A stretch of DNA of 64,000 bases, from the NCBI RefSeq assembly GCF_030269925.1, contig NC_085110.1, positions 744,001 to 808,000 of the forward strand, read 5' to 3'. The DNA comes from Bombyx mori. Its lineage: Eukaryota; Arthropoda; Insecta; Lepidoptera; Bombycidae. Below the pieces are notes generated by a model. The model worked only from the letters and a program-made list of their open reading frames with translations, made no database searches and was not told the DNA's origin. A program made the translations under genes and the position numbers. How positions within the stretch are numbered: position 1 is the stretch's first letter; each line of letters starts with the position of its first letter. Positions 31,101 to 44,344 of this stretch are shown piece after piece.

Positions 31101-31305
31101 TACTCGCTCCGATGCGTACGTTTTGTATTGTGACCTAATATGCGAACCACTGAATCATGCTCTTGACCGATTCTGACATAGGCGCTATTTCGTTGGAAAT
31201 TTTGTAAGCTGTATTTGAATAAGCAATCGGACATCTATTCAAAAACCTATTTTAATTTATATATAATTTTATATTATATATTAAAAATATAATATATATT
31301 AAAAA

Positions 31306-31604
31306 TCTATATCTTCTTTATAAATAAAAATGAATTGCTGTTAGTTAGTCTCGATAAAACTCGAGAACGGCTGGACCGATTTGACTAATTTTGGTCTTGA
31401 ATTATTTGTGGAAGTCCAGAGAAGGTTTCAAAGGTAGATAAATATGAAAACGCTTGGAATTAATTAAAAATTACAATTTTGTTTTCCCTCTGATGTGTCC
31501 TCCGTCGGACGTATTCCTTTTGTTTGTTTTAAGTTTATTTTATACAAAGGTTTAGGTCTTTTATTTATCGATTGAGGCACTACAAAGTCTGCCGGGTCAG
31601 CTAG
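31306..31604 (+). mobile_element. Helitron-like element (TCTATATCTTC...GTCAGCTAG)
   Basis: Starts TCTATATCTTCTTTATAAA and ends TCTGCCGGGTCAGCTAG before T. Further Helitron-like text (TGTTTGTCCGCGATGAACTT) follows at 31620-31760. Confidence 0.7.
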
Positions 31605-31919
31605 TATAATATATAATATATTTATATGTCATAAAAGTTTCGTGTCAGGTTGTTTGTCCGCGATGAACTTCTCAAATAATGAACCGGCTTTAATGAAACT
31701 TTGCACACTGCGTGTATTTTGGTACAATTTGAAAGATAGTATACGATTTTTATCTCAATTTATAATTACAGTATTTTTTATTGCAAATTATTATTTTAAT
31801 GTATGACAAAGAGTTATCGTTATCTATGAGCTCTATAAGTTTTTAATAGTTGGCGGTATAAGTTGCTTTATCGACATGATGCTTTAGTGTTCGGGTCGGT
31901 TAAGTATCTTTTTTCCCCT

Positions 31920-32110
31920 TATCTATGCTGATAGCCTTGAGAAGCTTTTTCAGCTTCTCTCTGACGTGTAGGTGAGCTCACGGGGCTCAAACCGGGAGCG
32001 TTGCTAACACTGGTGGTCCTAGCTTCGCAATATCTACCACCGGATCGGAAACGCGACCCAATGAGAAAATCCGGCGAGAAGCTCAGTGGGCGTTAAGTAT
32101 CTAATGGATG
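31920..32110 (+). repeat. Inverted partner of the 17395-17590 block
   Basis: Contains GTAGGTGAGCTCACGGGGCTCA ending in TCCGGCGAGAAGCTCAGTGG. No gene is seen in it or in the following AT-rich kilobase to 33040. Confidence 0.5.
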
Positions 32111-33044
32111 CCGCTTTATTGAAAATCTATATTTGTGTATATGTTTGTTTAATCCTATTGTGAAGGAATTTGATTCTGTTGTTTTTGGTGTTCCCGGGAA
32201 GGATTTTTTCATAATACTATCAGCGTAGAATATACGGGGATTGAATAGTTTCAAGAAATCGTTGTTTTGTCATATAATTAGCCATAGTCATCTGATCTAG
32301 AGTCTTTATTAAATGAGGCTTCCTTGGGAAAATACACATGGATAATCCAGTAGAAAGTTATTAGAGGCGGCCACGAACCTCAACTTATTCCGGTTTAACT
32401 TTTTTATTTATTGTATTGATGGGTGCACAGGTATACGGTCTATCTGGTGCTAAGCAGTCACATTAGCTTATAGATCTGAATGAAGCACTCCTTAGGAAGT
32501 GAGGTTGATTTTTTTTTAATTGGTGTTATGAATTGGTGTTATGATTTTTCTATTTTTTGAAATAGAACAGTATGGAACAAACCTGTGCGGGTTCACAACA
32601 TGCCCAGCAACTACTATTTTCACTTTAGACTTGGCACGATGTTGGAGATCATGGCTCGTCGGCACATCTAGATGAAAAAATCATTTCCACGGTAGTTGAG
32701 CGCTGTGTTGGGAGGAACATTTCACAAAATTGTTTTATAAGAGACTAAACGAGTGATGATTGAGGAAATCCTATCAGAGTGCGGAGGGCGGGGTTGGCGT
32801 GGTATCGACAGGGCTCAACCCTCGGCCCTTCCGAGTGATTAATTAACCTCAACGGGACAGGCCGTGATTAATGTCCGACGTAAAAAATACATTGTAGCCG
32901 AAATCCATTTTGGGATGAGCCATTTCGAGAAAATATACAATGTTATTTTATTTTCTAATTAATCATGATATTTTCTGGCTACGGCAAAGCTTGTTGGGCT
33001 TATGATTTTATTGATTAAATCTTCTACGTTAAGCGACCTCCTAA

Positions 33045-33150
33045 TAGCGGTCGGAAGCAGCTTGGCTGCGCCCTGGGCGTTGCTGATGTCCGTGAGCAAC
33101 GGTAAATGCTTACCATCCGGTGGGCCATGTATTTGCTAGCTTTTAATGGC
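33045..33150 (+). mobile_element. Diverged L3-type LINE tail
   Basis: GCAGCTTGGCTGCGCCCTGG ... CCATCCGGTGGGCCATGTAT; no A tail. Confidence 0.55.
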
Positions 33151-33631
33151 AAAGCTATGGTTTTAATTAGGACCCTTAGGATATTTTGTGTCAAGAATAT
33201 ATTAAAAAGTATGTTTTGTTCCTATGTTGAATAATATCAGATATCTGTAATAAATTAAAAATTTTACGGCTTAATGTCACGTTTTTTATTGCCATCATAC
33301 TATTTCCAATCAGTGGTCCGTAACCAAGAAAACTAAAAGTTTTTAAAGTATTCCAAACACCGGAAATAATATTTTACAATAATAATAAAAACGCTTAATT
33401 ACGGTTAAAATAGTCTTAATTATGTCTCCGACTCGCGAGTACCGAAGAAAATACTATATCTATGGTAAACATATTAATTCCGATCGAGAATCGAACCCCG
33501 AGTCCGCGGCAGTCGGTTTCACTAAAGCTGGGTTCACACGGCACTGTCCTGCACGTTTATTTGCAGTATACGCCTTAACGAATGTATAGTAGCACATACG
33601 TACATTGTGTATAGTATAGAACCGTTCAACC

Positions 33632-33897
33632 GGTGGTAGGACCTCTTGTGAAACTGGTGGTAGGACCTCTTGTGAGTCCGCGCGGGTAGGTACCACCGCC
33701 CTGCCTATTTCTACCGAGAAGCAGTAATGCGTTTCGGTTTGAAGGGTGGGGCAGCCGTCGTAACTATACTGAGACCTTAGAACTTATATCTCAAGATGGG
33801 TGGCGCATTTACGTTGTAGATGTCTATGGGCTCCAGTAACCACTTTATACCAGGTGGGCTGTGAGCTCGTCCACCCATCTAAGCAATAAAAAAAAAA
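33632..33897 (+). mobile_element. Bm1 SINE with duplicated 5' edge
   Basis: Bm1 body with an A tail. Its first 20 or so bases (GGTGGTAGGACCTCTTGTGA) occur twice in tandem (33632-33651, 33656-33676). Confidence 0.9.
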
Positions 33898-34084
33898 CAT
33901 ATCGTTTGTACTCAAATCGTGCACCGCTTATGCGTTCAAACGAATACTCAACGGACTTGTCAAGGAAATTGAATGATCTTTTAACGTATTTGGCTTGCAG
34001 TGGCGCATAGTATATGAACGAGACAGAGTGTCTATCAACTGTGTGAAGACTGATTCATTTTTACACGAATAAAAATCTACCGTA

Positions 34085-34385
34085 GGGCGGGGGCGGAACC
34101 ACCTGCGAGGTCCTCGCACCTAGGGGGCGCCCGGGGTATGTGGGACTTAACGATCTGCAAGTGTTCGGAGCAGATCGCGGGCCCAAGGAATTTTAGGGCC
34201 CTACCAATGCCGTGTGAACCTGACCTGTGACATGTCCTTCTTCAAACAAGGCTTGTGGAGAGTATTAAGCGGTAGGCAGCGGCTTGGCTCTGCCCCAGGC
34301 ATTGCTGAAGTCCATGGACGACGGTAACTACTCACCATCGGGTGGGCCGTATGCTCTTCTGCCTACAAGGGTAATAAAAAAAAAC
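34085..34385 (+). mobile_element. LINE 3' UTR and L3 tail
   Basis: A GC-rich block (inverse of 20590-20700), then the ACATGTCCTTCTTCAAACAA ORF2-end remnant, then GGTAGGCAGCGGCTTGGCTC ... GCCTACAAGGGTAATAAAAA. Confidence 0.65.
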
Positions 34386-35479
34386 CGAACCATCCGACTA
34401 GCTCGGCGATCAGGTGTGGTAGTTATTTTATGCATGATGTTTCAAATGACAATAGAATAACCTGTCATTTTGTAGTCGCGACGGCCTTCGGGCTGTCATT
34501 ACGACGAACAACCTATCTATCTAAAAATAAACATAGAACAATAATAAATTGAATTTCGACGCAGGTAAATATTTTTGTTCTTGTCGGTTCTGTTACGTTT
34601 TGTATTTGAGTGACAGGGACAGCGAGCGTTGAGTCCTTTGCTTTTCATATATCATTTTCTAATTTCAGTTGACAGTAGATTTTGATACGTTAAGCTAAAT
34701 TAACTTGATAGTTTAATTATTTACAAGAAAATTTCAGAACGGAAACGGTTTTTGTTAAATTTTGAAAGAAAGATAAACAATTATAGATACACTCGCCCTC
34801 GCGGTATGAGGTACAACAATTTGTTCCATCTCTAATGATTCAAAGGTAGGTTTTTAGGGTTTTATCGTATGTTGTGGAGACTGGAACGAGATTAATAATA
34901 ACTATAACTATTCGTCAATACCAAACATGTTCAATAGGGTCAATAACCTTTTGACCAATCAGCTGATCACCGTCACTGGCCACAGACGCGTCTAATCTGC
35001 TGGTTCATTAATATCCCTAGATAAACTAGAAGAGTAGAGTGTATTCATCTCATATGATAGAATTGTAACTTTTTGAAGCATCAGAAGGCCATGAATGTAT
35101 TATTCGTTAAATCAATAATTGATTTGAGAAGTTGAGCATCTTTGGAGAATATTGCAGTATAGATTCAGAGTTACCCGATACTACTACACTTCGATACTGG
35201 ATAGATTGCATATATGAACTACTTTTACGCTATTTATAAAAAATATATGACATTGACTATGTCATAAAATACGTAAAATACGTATGTAATTACTGGCGAG
35301 GTGACTAGGCAGCACAGTCCCATTTAAAAGCAGGCGTGCGTTCTGGTGGCTACGATAGCCGTTGTTTAAAAACAATCATTGGACTTCGACCCTACGGTTG
35401 GTGGAAATATTGGCTTTGTGATATTTATAAGTATCGCACCATTCCACCGCCCGCCACCGAAGTAGAGTTCTTTCATACT

Positions 35480-35733
35480 ACTGTGCTCATCCACATTGCG
35501 TTTTCAGAGATCTCTTTTGCCACGTACCGTCCGGTTTTGGAATGAGCTCCCCCCTCCACGGGGTGTCCCGAGCGCTATGACATGTCCTTCTTCAAATGAG
35601 GCTTGTGAAGAGTACTTAACAGTAGGCAGCGGCTTGACTCCGCCCCTGGCATCGCTGACGTCCATGAGTGACAGTAACCAGTCAATCAGGTGGGTCGTAT
35701 GCTCGTCTGCCAACAAGATCAAATAAAAAAAAC
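35480..35733 (+). pseudogene. LINE ORF2 C-terminus with L3-type 3' tail
   Basis: The plus strand reads LLPRTVRFWNELPPPRGVPS, the familiar RT C-terminal signature (RT.RLWNELP), then CCTTCTTCAAATGAGGCTTG and the short 3' tail. This copy shows that the abundant TAGGCAGCGGCTTGG...AATAAA repeats in this window are LINE 3' ends and not a separate SINE. Confidence 0.75.
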
Positions 35734-35821
35734 ACCTAATATTGGCCGTTCCTGAATTCTTTTACGACAAGTTAAATGGTTTTGGTCCTTCCTATTTATT
35801 TACTTTAACTCAAAGAAAAAA

Positions 35822-36071
35822 TCTATACTAATATATAAATCTACAGTACTTTTTACGGATGTTCCGTTATAACTACTGAACCATGCATCCGATTGACTGG
35901 AAACTTGGTATCCATGTAGAAAATACATGTACTTAATGGATAGGATAATATTTATATGAGTGTTGGACTCCTTACACCATTTGCGGGGGCGTTAATTATG
36001 AGAATCTTTGCGGGAGTGAGAAATAATAATGTTAATTTTAAATGCCCAGCGAAGCGGACGGCTACAGCTAG
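35822..36071 (+). mobile_element. Helitron-like element
   Basis: Starts TCTATACTAATATATAAATC and ends GCGAAGCGGACGGCTACAGCTAG, then T. Same family as 28599-28816, about 30 bp longer inside. Confidence 0.7.
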
Positions 36072-36319
36072 TAACTTATAAAATATTAAAACATTATTTT
36101 GCTACATCAAGTCCTAAATACGGCTTAGGTAATAGGGAAATACGTTGGAACAAAGGGAGCAGCTATTGGCTGTTAACGACCAATTATTGTTCAATTTGTC
36201 GTGATTGAGAATAGCATTCCCTTTCGGCTTTATGAGACGTGGAAATGGTCTGTAACATTTTCATGGTTTATTCTGATATTTTTGTGTTCAGAGGAGCTGC
36301 TTCCCGATATTGCCAATAC

Positions 36320-36385
36320 CCCCCTCCCACCCCTACTAATATATCCCCCTTAATGCCAATTCCCCCCCTACTAATATAATAGTAT
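36320..36385 (+). repeat. C-rich/ACTAATATA local repeat
   Basis: CCCCTACTAATATA occurs twice with C runs between; a short simple repeat. Confidence 0.6.
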
Positions 36386-36541
36386 TCCACATATAACCCT
36401 ACTATATTGAGTACTGATAGAATATACTTTTAATTATGTTTTATTACATAGACAGATTAATTTCTAATGGAAAGATAAAGTGTTCATACAGTATGTTTGA
36501 TGAGCATTCCTCAAAGCGAAAGTGGGGAAATGGAGCGGTGA

Positions 36542-36758
36542 TCTATACTAAAATTATAAAGAGGAAAGATTTGTTTGTTTGTTTGTTTCGAATAGGCTCC
36601 GAAACTACTGGACCGATTTGAAAAATTCTTTTTCCATTAGAAGCCGACATTGTCCCTGATGAACATAGGCTACTTTTTTAAAAAAAAAAAATTGTTTTAT
36701 TTTTTTGGTTTCATGTGTGTTTTAATGTTTCCGAAGCGAAGCGAGGGCGGGTCGCTAG
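36542..36758 (+). mobile_element. Helitron-like element, second family
   Basis: Starts TCTATACTAAAATTATAAAG and ends GAAGCGAGGGCGGGTCGCTAG before T; the A|TC..CTAG|T pattern again. Confidence 0.7.
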
Positions 36759-37402
36759 TTCTGTAATAAACTCACCACTGCAATTCATGAACCGGACTAT
36801 TTTCTTTTGATGGCAATTTTTGACCTTCTCGAGGCAAAGCACGTGCTCCCCGCAATATTATCAGCCTGAGTCAGTCACAACAAAGCCTAGCCTACCCACG
36901 TACGTACCTTCGTAATTTATTTTCCTTACCAGAACTTATCCATGTTATTTTAATCTTTAAACGCTAACCTAAGCTACTTCTAATTTTTTAAACTTATAAT
37001 TCGTCTTTAGCCATAATCATAGAAAGTTTTTTATCTTATTGAGAGACAACGAGATCGTGGTAACAGTCCATTGTCAAAATATTATACATCTTGGGAATGA
37101 TGATGAAGATTGCAATAACATAAAAAATATAAAATATAAAAAAATATAAATCTTTCATCTGTATGAATGGCGTTTTAAATTAAAATACTCACAAAATACA
37201 AGTCTTTTGATTTCGTTAAACAAAGGGAGATCAAAAATAATATCTCGCATCTTTACACCTCGCTAAATAACAATAAGCAGAGCTCGAATTACGTTGAAAT
37301 GTGTTGTAGGAATATTGTGTAATTTGAAAATTTGACTTTTGAAAAACCTCTCAAACGTTTTTAGTGTTAAGATTTTTCTTGTAGATATGTATTTATTTAT
37401 AC

Positions 37403-37675
37403 CTAGCGACCCGCCCTTGCTTCGCTTCGGAAACATGAAATTTTATTATGGATAGCTGAGTCCCGCGATGTTACGGTTGTTGTTGTATCGCGGGTGACAC
37501 CGCGGGCCAAATCTAGTCTAAAAAGAGTAGCCTAAGCTACTCCTTATATCATCGGCTACCTATCAGCGAAAGTCTCGTCAAAATAGGTCCAGCCGTTCTA
37601 GAGATTAGCCGGAACAAACAGACGACAGAAAAACAGCCAGACAGACAGACAAAAATTGTAAAAAATATTACGTAC
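37403..37675 (-). mobile_element. Helitron-like element, second family, reverse
   Basis: On the minus strand it ends CGGGTCGCTAG, preceded by a CGAAGCGAAGC hairpin, at 37403; the 5' limit near 37675 is approximate. Confidence 0.6.
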
Positions 37676-38804
37676 GTACATACACTAAAATAATACCATA
37701 CGGTACGTACGTACATACGAATCGTACATAGGAATCCAACCGAAAATCCTTTGTAAAGGCGTCGTCAAATAGACATTATTACAATTATTCTTTCATTGTA
37801 TTCATTGTATTTATATTCATAAAGTATCTATTTTAAATGAATATTTTAGTTTAGTAGATAGTTTTAAAATACAGCAATTTGAAAACCAGTCGCTTTGGAA
37901 GACGCCTAAATTCAAAACGCGATCGCTACGTATACAACAGGGAATACAAAAGCTTAATATCAAGGAGCCGCGGATATAAGGAACGGCTACGTCGCTACGA
38001 TTCTACAGCGTAGGCCGCTACGAGGGGCGAGGGGTGAACGACCCGTGATGGCGCAGGTCGATACCCTTGGCTATACCCCTTACCCCCCACGCTTAGGATG
38101 AGACACGGCCAGACATTATCCGATGTAAAGACTTTTTATTTAATACCTTCGTACCAGTGTATTTTTATGTTGCAATTATGTAAGCTTTATTACGAATGTC
38201 TGGCGTTCTTAGCTTACAAACTAAATATTTTGGCATAACTCAATGCTATGCAGCTATGATTATAATCATGGAGTAGATCAAGATTATGCTAGGCAATGAA
38301 TTCAAATTCGAAATTAATATTTCAAATTAAATAATTAGGTATAGGAAGATATCCATACAATGTCGAACATTTTAAACAAGAAAATAAACAGGGAATTTTA
38401 TTTGCTTAATGTTTGATATCAAATTATGAAAAAAGATTCAATTTTATTCTATCTATTTAAATAATATATGTACCAAATTATGTATGTTGTGTTTGTACGG
38501 CACTTCGATTGGTATTCCAGCCCTATCTACTCTCGTGAAGTTACAGTGCGTATTCCAATGATATGAGACGGTGTTTCGACAAGGATCTCGAGCCTTACTA
38601 TGATAAAAATATACTACCTTTTGCACTATCATATTGGAAAAATGTACTATCCTTTGCTACATTGTAATTTTACTAAGGATACTTTCTAAAATAACTTTGT
38701 TTATTTCAAGCAACCCAGATTCTAATGTTAACGGCATCCTCAAACTAAAACTGTTATTAACGTTACTTTAATCGTCGTCTATATAATTATAGAAATATAT
38801 ATTA

Positions 38805-39044
38805 TTATTTATTTATTGCTTAGGTGTGTGGACGAGCTCACAATCCACCTGGTTTTAAGTGGTTACTGGAGCCCATAGACATCTACAACGTAAATGCGCC
38901 ACACACCTTGAGATATAGTTCTAAGGTCTCAGTATTAACGGCTGCCCCACCTTTCAAACCGAAATGCATTACTGCTTCATGGCAGAAAGAGGAGGGGCGG
39001 TGGTACCTACCCGTGCGGACTCACAAAAGGTCCTACCACCAGTA
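38805..39044 (-). mobile_element. Bm1 SINE, body only
   Basis: TTTATTGCTTAGGTGTGTGG then the Bm1 body in reverse, ending CCTACCACCAGTAAA; a short deletion near 38935. Confidence 0.9.
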
Positions 39045-39179
39045 AAACAATATATATCAATAAGACACAGGGGAGGGTAGAGCGTTTTGTGATCGCGCAC
39101 AGGTAGATACCACAGACCTACTTATTATTACCGCGCACTAATATGTTTCGTTCGGTAGGAAAGCCGTTATATTGAGTTT

Positions 39180-39298
39180 AGCGGTAGACAGCGGCTTGGC
39201 TCTGCCTCTGGCATTGTTGAAGTACATGGGCGACGGTAACCACTCACCATCAGGTGGGCCGTATGCTCGTCTGCCTACAAGGGCAATAAAAAAAAACT
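39180..39298 (+). mobile_element. L3-type LINE 3' tail
   Basis: GCGGTAGACAGCGGCTTGGC ... GTCTGCCTACAAGGGCAATAAAAA, close to consensus. Confidence 0.75.
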
Positions 39299-39659
39299 TG
39301 AATCTCATGTCTCAAGGTGATGGTCAATACTCACTTTGTCTATGGTGGACCTGGTGAGCAATGAGCTTGGTTACTCTTCGATGCCATAATAAAAAAATTA
39401 TTGAGAAACAACTGAACGGCTTGTTGACTTTTTAACCGATTTTAAATTAAAAAAGGCGGAATTCTTGAAGGAGGTTAAGGAGCGTGTTTTTTTTTATAGC
39501 GAAAGGTAACAATTTGAGATTTTAAATTTAGAGATAACGTAAATATGCTAAGTGATACTACCCGTGCGGGCCTACAATATGCTCTACAACTGATTATGGT
39601 AATTTACTAATTTTGCTACGACGAATTTAACATCGCATTTACAAAAATACAACAAGTAG

Positions 39660-39840
39660 CAAAATATAACAAGCAACGAGGCTTGCGGAGAGTACTCAAT
39701 GGCGGGCAGCGGCTTGGCTCTGCACCTGGTATTCCTGACGCCCCTGATCGCTCATGGTACCTTCCATGATACCGTCGCTGGTAACCGCTTACCATCAGGT
39801 GGGCCGTATGCTGGTCTGCCTGTTTGACAATAAAAAAAAG
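39660..39840 (+). mobile_element. L3-type LINE 3' tail with short duplication
   Basis: ACAAGCAACGAGGCTTGCGG ... CTGCCTGTTTGACAATAAAA. The TGGTAC/CATGATACC stretch is imperfectly repeated. It directly abuts repeat 'Z' at 39846. Confidence 0.65.
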
Positions 39841-39845
39841 GTGTG

Positions 39846-40258
39846 TGGTGACGTGGGACACCGGATAGGAACGAAGTTCCTTATTATAAAAATATAAATT
39901 TTAAGTTCTATTCGAGGTATAAAGAAAATAAAACTGGAGGCTTCGCAACAACCCATGGTCATTCGGTAACGTGCGCACTTATTGTGGTACACTTCATTCA
40001 CGGTTGTTTGCATAAGAGTTAGTGTATTGCGCAAACGAACCCTCTGAGACTGTGGTCCATTAATGATAAAAAAATATGATATTTTTTGTACGTTATTATA
40101 AAGCTAAGTCGTACATTGTGTGCATTACTAATTTGTACGTTATTACAAAGTTAAGTGGTACACTGTGTGCATTACTAAAAAAAAATCTTACGTTACGGAC
40201 ACTTTTTCCCGGTTAGGGTATCCCTTCGCATCGTCCCATAAGGAACTTCGTTCCAAAA
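39846..40258 (+). repeat. Repeat 'Z' second locus
   Basis: Starts GTGGTGACGTGGGACACCGG with GGAACGAAGTTCC just after, and ends AAGGAACTTCGTTCC. A roughly 47 bp segment (TGTACGTTATTA..AAAG..TAAG..GTACA) is tandemly duplicated at 40087-40180. Confidence 0.5.
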
Positions 40259-41082
40259 AAGTAGCTCAGGAATAATTATGAAAAACAAAATGAACAATAT
40301 TAATATGTAGCGTTAAAATCATTCATAAGGCCAGCGGATAGGCTGTGGCTTGTATCAAATAAATTGAACGACCTATCATATAAAAAATATATACATCAAG
40401 CATTTTTCATTACGTCATCGTAAACCTTTGAATCACTCAGTCTGTAGTACATAATACTGGATTGAAATTACATGAATCCTTTAAGGATTACTTTTAGAGG
40501 ATTGGAAATACGAAGTTTTCGGTTACCGAATTGATTAAAATTTTAATGGATTTTCCTGGGATTTAATGTAACCGGGCGTGCCATGCTGATAAGAAGTAGT
40601 TCAGGGCGCCAGCTTACATGTTGTTAGTCAAAATATGTAGTGATACTTTATGGTTTAAACATATACTGAGGTGGTTAAGTTATTGTTAAAGTGGGGAAAT
40701 TGCATTGTAAGTATATGAGTTAAGGTTTACGGTTGAAATCGGGCGGACTTTAATAATAAGAATGACGGTATTTAATTATATTTTATGTTCTATTTACCTT
40801 TCGCTAGCGGAGCAGGATTAATTCTTATTATCCGGTAGGTATTACTATGTTCATCCATGTTTCGTTTTAAGAGATGATTTCTGACACGGAGCATTCGGCT
40901 CCGGAATGTCTATCTTGGTATTTGCTGAACGCTATGACGTATGCTGCTTCGAACAAGGGATTAGTGAGATCCAGAAGCAACTGTAACCGTTCACCATTAC
41001 GTATGCATGTCTAAAGCCGGCACTTATGACTCTTAATCAAACAACATTCAGTTATGAAGTTACGTGACAATACCAATCGTTG

Positions 41083-41381
41083 TGTTACGCCGGTAAGAGT
41101 AACGCCATCTATCGCCGAAAAGTCGAACGAATATCAAAGGACCTAGTAGCACCTAGAAATGCTCGAGAAGTACAACGCCATCTATTGTCAGGTAGAGGAA
41201 ACACAATGCTAGAGATGTGTGGAATATTTTAGATAATTCTAGGGATCGGCTATAAAAGCGTTGCAGAGATGGCACGCAGTCAGTCAGTTTGTGAAGTGTT
41301 TTAAGTGCTCTAAGTGTTGAATTCTGGTTTTAGTTTATGCTTTGGTGGAATTTTATTTATCCTGAATCCCAGCGCGTAACA
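41083..41381 (+). mobile_element. Solo LTR (family A), 299 bp, with GTTG duplication
   Basis: Begins TGTTACGCCGGTAAGAG, ends CAGCGCGTAACA, flanked by GTTG at 41079-41082 and 41382-41385. It contains GGCTATAAAAGCG, with CAGTCAGTCAG about 30 bp on. It is the reverse-orientation partner of 13828-14200. Confidence 0.85.
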
Positions 41382-42118
41382 GTTGCAACATAGTTGCCAA
41401 TCATAGCCATGTCTGTTTGTTGGCTATAATGCATTAATGGCAAAGAAATAATAGAGACTCGTTTTAGGATAAACGTCACGCTCATCTGTCTAAGCGTGCC
41501 AATAATATAGTACAGGAGTCTCAAGAGGCCTTTACTCATAATTAAGTTAGAAAGCAATTCGGTAGATGTCACTCATACTTACCCAGTTTTTCTGAGACCC
41601 CTCTGGTGAGTCGACCCAATTTTTTCCGAGTACCCGCCCGGCAAACTCCGAAGCTTAAGGGATTACAGTATTCAGTTCAAGACGAACGGAACATAATCTC
41701 ACTTTGTGTGAGTTCAAATGATGTTTGAGAATGTTATGAAGCTTTTAGAGGGTATTGATTTTTTTGCCGGAAAACGATTTTTCGACTCATTTGTAGAAAA
41801 TGATATCCGTATACATACGTAATAGCGTGAAACTCTTTAAAAGTTGAGCTTCAATTTTTTTGTATAGAAGAGTTAAACAAGCTCACAATTCTGTATCGTG
41901 ATGTGAAGGCAGACGATGCTGAAGACTCAATTGTTTTGTAACAATGATTGTATTCGAAAAGGATATTAAATTCCAGCTAAAATAGGCAAGAGGCTAAATC
42001 TTCGTTTGGTAATGAATGACCTATGTAAAGGGCGCACTCTCGTTCTGCGCATTGTCGATGATAAAAACCTACTGGAGGGTCCATGATCTCAGACCTAAGT
42101 TCGTAGTGGGATACTGGG

Positions 42119-42535
42119 ATGCGTGGAGTTTCAATTAAGTGGGCCTTACATATCTCGCTGTCTGAGAAGGCCGTCGTAACCACATCGACTGCCGATATCT
42201 CACGAAGCAAGCTGACGAAATTTGTGGCAAGTGGTATTATCGTTTTGATGGCGATCGGAACCTTGAGTGGAAAACTGACGGCATTCAGTGACAACCCAGC
42301 TACTAAGAAAGCATGATGTTATTCCAAGTGCGGGCAAGAGTATGCAAAATTACATCCAGACCAAAATAAATGGGACTTTTTACCTGAAGAACCAAAATTT
42401 AGATGCGTCGTTCGACACGAGCAGTTAGATGTTTTACCTGTACCTGCCAGCCAGTGTAATGCCAGCGACGTGACTCAATCATATCACCGTCCTACTGACC
42501 AAGCCGGAAATCAAAAGCAATCTTTGATTAGTTAA
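42119..42535 (+). pseudogene. Unassigned protein-like frame with one in-frame TGA
   Basis: From ATG 42119 the frame is open for 65 codons to TGA 42314-42316 and stays open in the same frame for 72 more codons to TAA 42535. The second part reads CYSKCGQEYAKLHPDQ, then KWDFLPEEPKFRC, with ordinary protein composition. There is a possible hydrophobic segment (ASGIIVLMAIGTLSG) before the stop. I recognise no family; it may be a decayed gene or transposon piece, or chance. Confidence 0.25.
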
Positions 42536-42539
42536 TTAA

Positions 42540-44320
42540 CGTTGTACCTTCATAGGACCTTTTGCTGTCACTGAACATGCTCTATGGCCAGTTCACTGCA
42601 GGGGTCAAGTAGATTTCGTAATTACCATGATGGTAATGAAACTGACAATCTGTTGCAAAATCCAATTACTTTCAGAAGGCTTACTTTGAGTTATAGCCGA
42701 ACCATTTACTAAGGTACGGTATAATTACCTGAGCACTTGAGAATCGGGGCTCCAAAGTAACAATCGCAATTACGCAGCGAGGACTGTTAACTGCCGACAT
42801 CCAATTAAACCGGGTAAGATATTGCTCAGCTCATTTCCGGGGCAACTCAAGATGGACGTAACCTGATTACCCGGATAACCGGTTTGAGATTTGAGTCGTC
42901 TGAATCAAAAATAAGATGATTTATGTCTCAACGGAAATTGGGTTTGCAGCACTGATTGTATTTTAAAAAAGGAATTGTGGGCTTGCTCTTTTCTCCGTAT
43001 CGTTTTTTGCCTTAAATCGGGGACCAATAATTTTTAAGTGTACCTTTGTCCATAACGCTAGTAAAAAGTTACGCTAAAATATTGATTACTAACTACCTAA
43101 ATTCTGAAGAAAGCGTGTAAACAAGTAATATGTCATAAATATTTGAATAAAACATTATCTGCTTACTGCGTGGCACGGCATTTCCAAATAAATTCTAATA
43201 TGAATGATAACGTTATTAACACTATTTTATTATTTGTGAATTATTTTCAATAGCTTGCTGCCACTTTGCTTTGACGTATTTTATATTATCGTAGTTGGAA
43301 AGATAAGCTCAAAGTAGTCTGGTGTTAGTGGTTACCCAAACATTACAAGCCACCTTGAGGCACGAAGCCGAAATTTGGAAGAAGATCTACAGAAGACGGT
43401 CTAAAATAATATCATTGTATTATTAAGTAATTCAACCTTCCTAGTGAAAGTTGGAAAGAAGAAGTGCAACCTTCTTATTGTCGAAGTAAGCAACAACTCT
43501 TTCTAACCAGAGTTGGTTGGTTGGATGGATATAATTATATTAATAAAATTTCTTTTAATACAAATTATAATTGTTAAATAATTATGATTACCACCAATCA
43601 ACACGCTACACAAGCAATTTTCAAAGCATTTGTCATAGTTCGTATGGTAAAGATTACTACATCTAAAAGAAAATAGTTTGTATTATGGCCCTTGTAAACA
43701 CCGACATGGCATCAGTTGTGTCAACCAGACCTCGTGGAACCAGGATGAGAAGGAAGAGACCATAGCTACTTCCAAAGATTCTCTTCGTTTCTTGAATAAC
43801 TAATTTAATAAAAACACTCCTTTTTACAAAATGTTTTATTAAGAATGTCGAACCGGCTGATAGCGATTTCGTTAACAAAACTTCTCGTCCTTTTTATAAA
43901 AACATTCAACACTAGTAATCAGATAAAAACACAATTATAATATCACGAAATGATTAAATGTTTTTTAATAATAGGATATCTTTAGATTTATTGCACGTCT
44001 TTTCTTTTAATTATCAATACATAAATAATAAGTATTGATAAAGAGATGAGGGGGACTTACTGATCAAGTTAGTCGACCTAATCCTAATTAATTAGTATTT
44101 CATAATGATATCAATTACATATTATAAAGATCAACAATCGATATTGCAGGATTAATAATGTCTTAAAGTATTCTTGATATTGTGTATTTTATTTAAAAAA
44201 CATGTTAGTTGTAAAGAATAAACGACAAAATAATGCCTACGACTGGCAAAAACTTTAGAGATTATTCTAATGGAACAATGGGCTCGTTACATGATTATTA
44301 TATGAAAAAAAAGTGCGTGC
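42540..44320. other. Intergenic, no supported feature
   Basis: AT-rich spacer; short frames on either strand show no motif. Confidence 0.4.
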
Positions 44321-44344
44321 GTACAAAGTACACATGTCAGAAGT

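Noticed and set aside
42314..42316. In-frame TGA before CYSKC read as selenocysteine
   Set aside because: Silkworm is known to lack selenoproteins, and no SECIS-like hairpin is apparent; a plain stop in a decayed frame is more likely.
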